Source of the DNA: Paractinoplanes toevensis
GTDB taxonomy: Bacteria; Actinomycetota; Actinomycetes; Mycobacteriales; Micromonosporaceae
Length of the DNA: 64,000 nt
Assembly: GCF_018332695.1 (NCBI RefSeq)
Contig: NZ_BOQN01000072.1
Location: 1-64,000 of the forward strand
Direction of reading: 5' to 3'
Shown piece by piece: positions 35,198 through 42,264 of this stretch (positions within the stretch are counted from its first letter, which is position 1; the number at the start of each line of letters is the position of its first letter). Below the pieces are notes generated by a model. That model had not been told where the DNA came from and did no database searches. It saw only the letters and a program-made list of their open reading frames with translations. The position numbers were made by a program, and so were the translations under genes.

Positions 35198-35938
35198 TCA
35201 GCGCACCACCAGTTCGAGATTGCTGCCGGTCCGCCGGGCATCGAAGCCCTCGAACAGCGCGGTGGCGGCGACATTGGATTCGGACACCTCGGCCGAAGCC
35301 GTGGTCTTGCCGACGCCGTGCAGGGCGCCGAGTGTGTGGGCCAGCAGCGCCCGGCCGATGCCGCGGCGCTGCTGGTCGGCCCGGACGGCGATCAGCCCGA
35401 TCCGGGGCAGCCGGGTCACCATCGCGATCCGCAGCAGACCCACGTAGTGGCCGTCCACCGCGGCAACGGCGTATTTCGACAGGTCCAGCGCGGGCGGGAC
35501 GAAGATCTCGGCCGGCAGGTCGGGCCACCGTTCGGCGCGGATCGCCCGGTCCAGGGCGAGCAGCGGGGCCTCCTCGGCCCGGCCGAACGCCTTGATCGTC
35601 ACCCCGGGCGGCGGCAGCGCGGAGTCGCGTGCGGTGGGCACGGCGTACTCCCACTCCCGGCGCCGGACGGTGAAGCCGGCCCGCTGCCAGCGGGCCGTCA
35701 GGTCGAGGTCGGTCTCGTCGACCAGGGTGTGCAGCGGTCGGGGCAACTCGGCCAGCATGGCGTCGGCCAGCCGGTCGAAGGCCTCGTCGTGCCAGGCGTC
35801 GATGCTGACGAACATCCGCTCGTCGGGCCGCCGCGACACCTCGGCGCGGCCGACGACGAGGTCGTCCTCCAGCGCATGCCACCGGCCGGCCGCGACGCGC
35901 GAGATCAGCACGGCATGGCGGGATTCCACAGGATTCAC
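35198..35938 (-). CDS. GNAT N-acetyltransferase coupled to infA
   Basis: The 246-residue protein has a degenerate N-terminal half and a C-terminal GNAT domain with the acetyl-CoA loop RADQQRRGIGRALLAHTLGAL (R/Q-x-x-G-x-G/A intact) and the final strand SNVAATALFEGFDARR. The substrate is unknown. It lies directly before infA, which makes a translation or antibiotic-related target plausible. The GTG at 35938 with GAAAGG before it is chosen; an in-frame GTG at 36073 would add 45 residues but would run across the leader ORF described next. Confidence 0.8.
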   Translation of the reverse strand: MNPVESRHAVLISRVAAGRWHALEDDLVVGRAEVSRRPDERMFVSIDAWHDEAFDRLADAMLAELPRPLHTLVDETDLDLTARWQRAGFTVRRREWEYAVPTARDSALPPPGVTIKAFGRAEEAPLLALDRAIRAERWPDLPAEIFVPPALDLSKYAVAAVDGHYVGLLRIAMVTRLPRIGLIAVRADQQRRGIGRALLAHTLGALHGVGKTTASAEVSESNVAATALFEGFDARRTGSNLELVVR

Positions 35939-35985
35939 AGTTTGGTGCCTTTCGGATCGCCTTATCGGGGCGCTCCCGGCAGCAC

Positions 35986-36045
35986 CTAGGTCAGTGGCCG
36001 GCCCGTGACGGCAGGGGTAAGCGCCCGCTCCGTACAAACGTTCAC
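35986..36045 (-). CDS. Putative 19-residue leader peptide ahead of GNAT-infA
   Basis: A GTG at 36045 lies 6 bases after a near-perfect ribosome-binding site (GAGGAGGTGAG) and opens a 19-codon frame, MNVCTERALTPAVTGRPLT, closed by TAG at 35986-35988. That is 47 bp before the GNAT start. A 7-bp inverted repeat (GGGCGCT inside the ORF, AGCGCCC in the space between it and the GNAT gene) could let ribosome position alter the RNA fold. This is the architecture of leader-peptide attenuation of resistance and translation genes. There is no homology support, so the peptide may be fortuitous. Confidence 0.5.
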   Translation of the reverse strand: MNVCTERALTPAVTGRPLT

Positions 36046-36094
36046 GGGTCTCACCTCCTCGGTCGGGTGCCACGGCGTGTTGAAAGTTACCAGA

Positions 36095-36604
36095 TCACCC
36101 CAGATAGAGCCACGCCAGGGCGGCCGCCAGGGCCAGCAGGGACAGCGCGGCCAGGATGATCAGCAGGATCAGCAGCCAGGTCCAGCTGCGCTTCCCGGGT
36201 TGCTGGTGGGCGATCATCGGCGGGGCCAGCCGGGTCGCCTGCGGGCGGGCCGCCTGCAACTCGATGCCGCAGCGTTCGCAGCGGATCCGGACCGGCTCGT
36301 TCGGGTAGCCGCAGTTGCGGCACGGTGCCTGGCCGCGCGGCGGGGCACCGTAGTCGCCGGCCGGGAACTGCCGGGTCGCGGTGCGGGGCACCTGCTGCGG
36401 AACGGCCCGGATACCGGTCTCGTCGACCCGCTCGTTCGGGCTGCGCGGGATCGCCTGGGCCTGGGCGTCGTCGGTGCCACCGCCCTTGCGCAGGAACATC
36501 AGCGGGTAACCGCAGTTCTGGCAGAGTTGGTCGCGGTCCGGCATCACCGGGTTGCCGCAGTCGGGGCAGGGCATCTGGCGGACCGAGCCGTACATCTCAG
36601 GCAT
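36095..36604 (-). CDS. Zinc-ribbon protein with C-terminal membrane anchor, end of the eCIS operon
   Basis: The 169-residue protein has two zinc ribbons: CPDCGNP...CQNCGYP near the N terminus and CRNCGYPNEP...CERCG around residues 100-120. A single C-terminal helix (WLLILLIILAALSLLALAAALAWLYL) follows. The ATG at 36604 overlaps the end of the tail protein gene and has GGAG before it; ATG at 36595 is possible. Being the last gene of the baseplate operon, it may tether the injection system or its regulator to the cytoplasmic membrane; this is inferred from position. Confidence 0.75.
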   Translation of the reverse strand: MPEMYGSVRQMPCPDCGNPVMPDRDQLCQNCGYPLMFLRKGGGTDDAQAQAIPRSPNERVDETGIRAVPQQVPRTATRQFPAGDYGAPPRGQAPCRNCGYPNEPVRIRCERCGIELQAARPQATRLAPPMIAHQQPGKRSWTWLLILLIILAALSLLALAAALAWLYLG

Positions 36605-37154
36605 TGTCGTCTCCACTGCCGGGTGGGCGGGCACGGCCGCGCGCGGGTTGCGGCTGGAAGCGGACGTCCAGCTGGATCTTGGCGCCGAGCGGCAACTCGC
36701 TCTGCAGGAACGCCATCACCTGTTTCTCGGTGAGGTGACCGGTGTGGTCCATCTGCACCACCACGACCGGGTCGGGCGGCGGCACCTTGTCGTTGCTGCC
36801 GAAGATGCCGCCCGCGTCGATCACGGTGACCCGGGCGCCGGTGGCCGCCTGCAGCAGCGCCTCCACGCCGTAGCGGGTGCCGCGCCAGCCGAGCAGCTTG
36901 CCGACCTCGCGCACCAGGGAGCGGCGGTACTCGGCCGGGTCGGTGGGCTCCAGCATGACGCCCAGCCAGGAACCCAGGTAGGCCAGCATGTCGGGGCTGG
37001 CCAGGCCGGTGTCCATCTGGAACTCGATGGCGTCGATGCGTTCCCGGACCGTGTCGTGGGTCTGTTCGAAAGCGGTCACGAAATCGCGCAGCACCGGGTC
37101 GGTGGCCATCACCCGGGGCAGCTGCTCGACGAGCCACCCGTCGTGGCTGGTCAT
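36597..37154 (-). CDS. Phage tail protein I-like baseplate protein (eCIS)
   Basis: The 185-residue protein matches the 'phage tail protein domain' found in contractile injection systems (Cis12/Afp12-like). Diagnostic stretches are QLPRVMATDPVLRDFVTAFE, the MLAYLGSWLGVMLEP tryptophan motif and LLGWRGTRYGVEALLQAATG. It should form the wedge connecting baseplate J to the sheath. The start overlaps the baseplate J stop, and its stop overlaps the zinc-ribbon gene start. Confidence 0.9.
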   Translation of the reverse strand: MTSHDGWLVEQLPRVMATDPVLRDFVTAFEQTHDTVRERIDAIEFQMDTGLASPDMLAYLGSWLGVMLEPTDPAEYRRSLVREVGKLLGWRGTRYGVEALLQAATGARVTVIDAGGIFGSNDKVPPPDPVVVVQMDHTGHLTEKQVMAFLQSELPLGAKIQLDVRFQPQPARGRARPPGSGDDNA

Positions 37155-39109
37155 TGTTGAACCACCACCCGGTGCTCGTACGACATGAACAGCGCCTCCG
37201 GCAGCAGTCGCAGCCGCTGTTCGACCTGGTCGAGGGTCCGTTTGCGGCGCAGGTCGGCGGAGAAGAAGTGCACCGCCTCAACCCCCTGAACCCCGAACGA
37301 CCCATGGAGTACGCCGTAGACGTCGCCGAGGCGCAGGTCGGTGTCGAACGGCCAGCCCTGTCCACTGGGCCCGCCGGTCAACGGATTCAGGTACTCGTAC
37401 AACGCGCGCTCCGCCCGTTCGCGCACGGTCTCCGTGCGGACGCCCGGGGCCGCCCGCACCTCCGCGACCACCTTGACCCCCTGGTAGCGCGGCGCGTCGA
37501 TGCGCAGGCGCATCGTCAGCAGCCGGCGCGGCTCCAGATAGGCCTTGATCGTCTCCTCCAGCTCCTCGGAGATGGCCAGGTCATCCAGGGTCAAATTCTC
37601 CGGAGCAACATCGACCCGGGGTACGACGAGCAGCCGCGCCGGTTCCGACGGGTTGTCCGGTGGCAGGCAGCGGGCCCGCGCCACACTCGGCGCGGCGTCC
37701 AGGGTGAGCCGTTCGACATCCTCGGCGGTGACCGCCCGTCGGCCGCCGCGCAGCAGCATCGGGCCGCGCACCTTGGCGTTCTCCACCGTCTCGGCGTCCA
37801 CCCCACCGGCCGACGGGTCGAGGTTGGTCACCCCGGCCACGAACGGGATCGACGTGTGCAGCACGGTGAGGCGGTCGCTGGGAACGTTGCCGCGCCTGCC
37901 GCCGCCGAACCGGTAGCCGGTCACGTAGATCTGCGCGTCGATCGGCGGGATCGCGCCGTGCTGCCACACCTTGCCCTCCCGGTCGAGCACCCGCGGCCCG
38001 AACCGGATCTCGCCGTTGGCCCCCGACCAGGTGAAGACCTGGTCGTCCTCCTCGGCGTCGGACAGGTCGGCGACCTCCATCCACTCCTGCTCCTCCGGCT
38101 CGCCGGTGCGCTCGTGGCGGGGCAGCACCACCCGTACGGTCTCGTCGTGGCGCCGCGGCAGCACCGGCACCCGGCGTACCTGAAAAACCTGGCCCGGACG
38201 GCCGTTGCTGGCACCGAGCAGCTCGGCCGGCGCCGGCTCGGCGTGATGCGCCGGCACGGCGCCGCCGAGCGCGACCGCCGACAGCTGCTCGAGGATCGGC
38301 GGGTTGGTGTAGTCGGGCTGCCCCTCGACCGGCCGCACCAGCCGGCAGCGCAGCCAGAACGCCCGCTTGGAACCGATCGCGAGGGCCTCGTGCCGCATCG
38401 GCAGCAACAGGGTGACCTCGCCGGTCGAGTTGAAGCCGGCGCTGGTGTCGTCCAGGATCCGCACGTTCTTCCAGGCCGTGCCGTCCCACGCCTCCCAGAC
38501 CCGGGGCGGGCGGCGCGGGTCGACGCCGGCACCTTCCGGGCCGGTGGTGACGTCGAGGCGCAACAGGTTGCCGCCGGCCGACTCCTGCAGACCGAAGTAG
38601 ACCGCCTCGTCGACCTGCAGCGTCGGGAACAGCTGCACCGTCGCGGCCTCGCGGCGCAACTCCTCCCAGTGGTCGGCGTAGCGGTCGCCGGTGTGGGTCA
38701 GGCAGGCGATCAGCTTGGGTGGGGTGACCAGCAGTTCCGAGTCGGTGAGGAAGACGATCGGCGCCTCGTCCTCCCGGCGCTCGGTGCTGACCTGGGTGCC
38801 GGCCGGCACGCGCACCACGTCATCGCGCGCGGCGGTGAGCCGGAACAGCAGGTCGGCGCGGGCCGGCACGGCCGAGAACAGCTCCACCCCGACGAGTTCG
38901 AGGAACTTCACGTAGAGCCGGTCGGGCACCTGGTTGAGCCGGTAGAGCGTCATCTCGGTCATCCACGCGAACAGCTCGATCAGCGCCACGCCGGGGTCGG
39001 AGACGTTGTGGTCGGTCCAGTCCGGGCAGAGCCGGTTGATCCGCCGTTTCGCCTCGTCGACGATGTCCTGGAACCGGCGATCGTCCAAATCAGGTGCGGG
39101 CAGGCTCAT
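37151..39109 (-). CDS. Baseplate J-like assembly protein (eCIS)
   Basis: The 652-residue protein corresponds to the large baseplate wedge (Cis11/Afp11; related to T4 gp6). It opens with PDLDDRRFQDIVDEAKRRIN and DHNVSDPGVALIELFAWMTE, the standard start of the 'putative baseplate assembly protein' family, and carries the J-like core AEDVERLTLDAAPSVARARC. The ATG overlaps the stop of the gp25 gene, and the stop overlaps the next start, so the baseplate genes are translationally coupled. Confidence 0.94.
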   Translation of the reverse strand: MSLPAPDLDDRRFQDIVDEAKRRINRLCPDWTDHNVSDPGVALIELFAWMTEMTLYRLNQVPDRLYVKFLELVGVELFSAVPARADLLFRLTAARDDVVRVPAGTQVSTERREDEAPIVFLTDSELLVTPPKLIACLTHTGDRYADHWEELRREAATVQLFPTLQVDEAVYFGLQESAGGNLLRLDVTTGPEGAGVDPRRPPRVWEAWDGTAWKNVRILDDTSAGFNSTGEVTLLLPMRHEALAIGSKRAFWLRCRLVRPVEGQPDYTNPPILEQLSAVALGGAVPAHHAEPAPAELLGASNGRPGQVFQVRRVPVLPRRHDETVRVVLPRHERTGEPEEQEWMEVADLSDAEEDDQVFTWSGANGEIRFGPRVLDREGKVWQHGAIPPIDAQIYVTGYRFGGGRRGNVPSDRLTVLHTSIPFVAGVTNLDPSAGGVDAETVENAKVRGPMLLRGGRRAVTAEDVERLTLDAAPSVARARCLPPDNPSEPARLLVVPRVDVAPENLTLDDLAISEELEETIKAYLEPRRLLTMRLRIDAPRYQGVKVVAEVRAAPGVRTETVRERAERALYEYLNPLTGGPSGQGWPFDTDLRLGDVYGVLHGSFGVQGVEAVHFFSADLRRKRTLDQVEQRLRLLPEALFMSYEHRVVVQQ

Positions 39110-39513
39110 GGCGCCGGCTCCTCGGTCGGAATCGTATAAAACGGAAAAACCAGATTGCGTACGTCGTTGGTGGACCGAATGCGGTAGGCGACCGTGATGT
39201 GCACCGTCCCGCTGGCCTGCTCCCCGTCGGCGTCCACCGCCTGCAGTTCGATCCGCGGCTCCCAGCGTTCGAGGGCCTCCTTCACGGCCTGCTCGATCAG
39301 CCCCAGCGTGCCCGCGGTGAGCGGCGCGAACAGCTGCTCCCACATGGCGCAGCCGAACTCGGGCCGCATCACCCGCTCCCCCGGCACGGTGGACAGGATC
39401 ATCCGGATCGCGGCGTCCACCTCCTCGGTGCCGGTGACCAGCCGCACGCTGCCGTTGCGGTTGATCGCGGCCGGGAACGCCCAGCCGTTGCCGATGAAGT
39501 CGTCGCCGGCCAT
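39106..39513 (-). CDS. GPW/gp25-family baseplate protein (eCIS)
   Basis: The 135-residue protein has the gp25 signature around GTEEVDAAIRMILSTVPGER followed by VMRPEFGCAMWEQLF, which contains the lysozyme-like fold core of T4 gp25 without catalytic residues. It initiates sheath assembly on the baseplate (Cis9/Afp9). The ATG overlaps the PAAR stop as TGATG. Confidence 0.94.
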   Translation of the reverse strand: MAGDDFIGNGWAFPAAINRNGSVRLVTGTEEVDAAIRMILSTVPGERVMRPEFGCAMWEQLFAPLTAGTLGLIEQAVKEALERWEPRIELQAVDADGEQASGTVHITVAYRIRSTNDVRNLVFPFYTIPTEEPAP

Positions 39514-39905
39514 CACGCCACCAGCACGTCGGGCGATCCGGCGCTGATCACGCTGGTCGGCGCGTCGACTGGGTCGTTGCAGGTGGCCACCTGGTCACCC
39601 ATCCGGGCCAGCGGCTTGCCGTTGACCAGCACGGTCGGCGAGCCGATGATGACCCGGCCCTGGTTGGTGGGCGGCTTGCTGAACGGCGACGGCGGGATGT
39701 GCGGCGGCATGTTCTGCGCGATGCTGCCCTGGGTCGCGGCCGGCCGGCCGTTGATGAGCACGTCGGTGGAGAGGCTGAGCATCAGCTGCCCCGCGAACGG
39801 CAGCGGGGTGGGCGTGGGCACCGGGCCGCCCGGCGACGGGACCAGCAGGATGTGGATGTCGGTCCCGGTGACCGGGTCGTTCTGGCGTGCGGCCGGCTGC
39901 GGCAT
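39513..39905 (-). CDS. PAAR-domain spike tip (eCIS)
   Basis: The 130-residue protein contains repeated short beta motifs of the PAAR cone: SPTVLVNGKPLARMGDQV, then CNDPVDAP and AGSPDVLVA. PAAR proteins sharpen the VgrG spike. A DVLINGRPAATQG repeat upstream is a second PAAR-like strand set. The start has GAGGGGG before it, 11 bp after the spike gene. Confidence 0.9.
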   Translation of the reverse strand: MPQPAARQNDPVTGTDIHILLVPSPGGPVPTPTPLPFAGQLMLSLSTDVLINGRPAATQGSIAQNMPPHIPPSPFSKPPTNQGRVIIGSPTVLVNGKPLARMGDQVATCNDPVDAPTSVISAGSPDVLVA

Positions 39906-39916
39906 CGTCGGCCCCC

Positions 39917-41563
39917 TCAGTTCAGCTTGATCGGCTTGCCGGACGCGGTCAGCGGCCCGGACGCGGTGATCTCGACCTGGGCGCCGCTGAGCGTCAGCTT
40001 CGACGTCGCCTTGATCTCGATCTGGGTGGCGGAGATGACCAGCTTCTGGTCGCCGGTCAGCGACGACTCGGACTTCTCGAGTTTCAGCGCGCACGGGGTG
40101 CCGCCGAGCAGCAGATCGATCTCCAGCTTGTCGTCGTCGAACACCAGCCGGGAGTCCTTGCGGCTGACCAGCATCCGCTGCTTCACCACGCCGCCGCCGA
40201 GCGCGCCCGGATCGGGCGGGTTGTCCCGCCGGTTCCACAGGCCGCCGAGAATGACCGGCCGGGTGGTGTCGTCCAGTTCGAACCCGATCAGCACCTCGTC
40301 GTCGACCTCGGGGATCCACTGCAGGCCGCGTTCCTTGCCGCCGCCCGGGGTGGCGATCCGCGACCAGGCGCTCTCGTCGTCCTGCGACAGGGTCGGGAAC
40401 TTCACCCGCACCCGGCCCAGCTTCTCCGGGTCGTCATTGTTGGTGACTATCCCGACGACCAATCCCGACCAGCCCTGTTTCTCCACCGCTTTACCGGTGG
40501 TCAGATCCGCGATGCCGGCCGGCTCCTTCCCACCGCAGACGAACCTGGTGAGATATGGGCGGTTTGCGCCATAAGTATGCTCGACCTGGGTGACCCGCCA
40601 CGAGCCGGTCATCCGCGAACCGACGCCCTCGATCTGCACCTTCGCGCCCGCCCCGATCAGCGGGTCACCCATCGCCTCGCCGCGCAGCACCACCTCCTCG
40701 CCGGAGGCCCGCAGCAGCAGCGACCCGGCCAGCGCGTCCGCCTCGGCCTGGTCGGTGACCGGGAACTGGCCGGCGTTGCGCTTGGTCCGCCCGAACGCGC
40801 GCCGGGCCGCGTCCGACATCTCCTGCGCGGCCGGGGCGTCGGTGCCCAGCTCGGTGCGGTCGGACCGGCCGGTGATGGCTTCCTTGCCGAGGTGGTCCCA
40901 ACCCCGGATCTCCACCTCGTCGGAGCGTTCGGCGGCGGAGAACCGGGTGGCGAACTTCGCGAGGTTCTTGCCGTACGTCAGCTTCGGCGGGGTGGCGGTC
41001 GAGCGGGGTGCCTTCTTGAAATAGAACTTCTTGTCGCTGACCCACACGTCGAAGCCGATCCGGGCGGCCCGCCGGCGCAGGAATGCGTAGTCGGTCTCGC
41101 CGGCCTGCAACACGTAGTCGTGCGCGGCACCGGTGGCGTCCACATCGGCGTCCAGGCCGTACTCGCCGGCGATGCGGGACGCGATGTCGGCGTCGGTGAC
41201 CCGCTGGAAACTGCGCGACTTCGGCACCCGGGCCAGCCGGTGGGTCAGATCGAAACCGGTCAGCACCAGTTCGTGCCGCCCCGAGATGCCCGGCTCCACG
41301 CTGATCGCGGTGATCTCCCCCGAGGTGACCACGACCGGGTCGCCCTCGGCCCGGAACGCGATCTCCACCCGGGTGCCGATGGTGAACGTGCCCTTGTCGA
41401 ACAGCTCGAAGTGCGGATCGTCGAAGTGGATCGCGAAGTAGTCGGGCAACTGCACCGACTCCTCCACGCGAACCAGCGCCAGCAGCGGATAGTTCTCCGG
41501 CGCCAGCGGCCTGCCGTCGATGGTGAGCTGGGCACCGTCGAGCCGGCGCTTCTGCTCAGCCAC
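39917..41563 (-). CDS. VgrG/gpD-like spike protein (eCIS)
   Basis: The 548-residue protein has the gp27/gpD-like hub region (residues 1-330, e.g. GIGTRVEIAF-like strand TIGTRVEIAFRAEG and AGETDYAFLRRRAARIGFDV), the gp5-type OB fold (VVGIVTNNDDPEKLGRVRVK ... WIPEVDDEVLIGFE ... RPVILGGLWNRRDNPPD) and a short C-terminal beta-helix (KLVISATQIEIKATSKLTLS). It is the central spike (Cis8/Afp8). The GTG start overlaps the LysM gene end by 8 bp. No C-terminal effector extension is present, so cargo must be loaded by other means. Confidence 0.94.
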   Translation of the reverse strand: MAEQKRRLDGAQLTIDGRPLAPENYPLLALVRVEESVQLPDYFAIHFDDPHFELFDKGTFTIGTRVEIAFRAEGDPVVVTSGEITAISVEPGISGRHELVLTGFDLTHRLARVPKSRSFQRVTDADIASRIAGEYGLDADVDATGAAHDYVLQAGETDYAFLRRRAARIGFDVWVSDKKFYFKKAPRSTATPPKLTYGKNLAKFATRFSAAERSDEVEIRGWDHLGKEAITGRSDRTELGTDAPAAQEMSDAARRAFGRTKRNAGQFPVTDQAEADALAGSLLLRASGEEVVLRGEAMGDPLIGAGAKVQIEGVGSRMTGSWRVTQVEHTYGANRPYLTRFVCGGKEPAGIADLTTGKAVEKQGWSGLVVGIVTNNDDPEKLGRVRVKFPTLSQDDESAWSRIATPGGGKERGLQWIPEVDDEVLIGFELDDTTRPVILGGLWNRRDNPPDPGALGGGVVKQRMLVSRKDSRLVFDDDKLEIDLLLGGTPCALKLEKSESSLTGDQKLVISATQIEIKATSKLTLSGAQVEITASGPLTASGKPIKLN

Positions 41564-42236
41564 GGCGGCGCACCGGCAGCTCCGGGATGACCAGCAGGGT
41601 GCCGGCGGCCAGCGCGAGCGGGTCGACGATGCCGTTCGCCTCGGCGATCAGCCGCCACCGGGTGGAATCGGCGTAGTGCTTGGCGGCCAGCCGGTCCAGC
41701 GTCTCGCCGTGGTGCACCCGATGCACGGTCTGCAGAGACGGCGTGTGCGAGGTCGGGTTCTGCAAGGGTTTGACCTGCTCGTCCTCGTACTGTTTGAGGG
41801 CGAGATCGGCCTTGGCCCGCAACGGCATGCCGCTGGCCGCGAAGTAGGTGAACTTCAGCGTCAGCCGCTCGACCACGGCCTTGAACGACTGCAGCGGTCC
41901 CCAGTGGAACGTCACCCACGGCGGCCGGAAGTTGTTGCGGTTCTTGTCCGAGGCCGGCAGCTTCGCGTCCACGGCGACCAGCTTCATCAGCTTGTCGGTG
42001 TGCTCGGTGACTGATGTGCCGGTGTCGGTGGTGTCGAGCGTGATGCTCAGCGCGAGGGTGCCCGGCTGCCCCGACTGGAACCGCAGCAGCGGCGCGTTGG
42101 CACCCTTGTTGTCGGCCCCCTGCCACGAGGCCGACTTCGTGATCGTCAGCTCCGCCGGATTGAACAGGAACGGGATGACTTCCTTCAGTTCGGTCCGCAA
42201 CTCGGCCTTGGCCGGCGCGCCGGCAACTCCCGCCAT
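41556..42236 (-). CDS. LysM-containing baseplate hub protein (eCIS)
   Basis: The 226-residue protein has an N-terminal gp53/Cis7-type domain (VIPFLFNPAELTITKSASWQ, a hallmark of CIS tube-hub adaptors) and a C-terminal LysM (HRVHHGETLDRLAAKHYADS ... GIVDPLALAAGTLLVIP). It links the inner tube to the spike; the LysM-like fold is structural in these proteins rather than wall-binding. GGTGGGTGAG precedes the ATG. Confidence 0.92.
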   Translation of the reverse strand: MAGVAGAPAKAELRTELKEVIPFLFNPAELTITKSASWQGADNKGANAPLLRFQSGQPGTLALSITLDTTDTGTSVTEHTDKLMKLVAVDAKLPASDKNRNNFRPPWVTFHWGPLQSFKAVVERLTLKFTYFAASGMPLRAKADLALKQYEDEQVKPLQNPTSHTPSLQTVHRVHHGETLDRLAAKHYADSTRWRLIAEANGIVDPLALAAGTLLVIPELPVRRRG

Positions 42237-42264
42237 CAGAACTCACCCACCATCTAGAAGCTCA

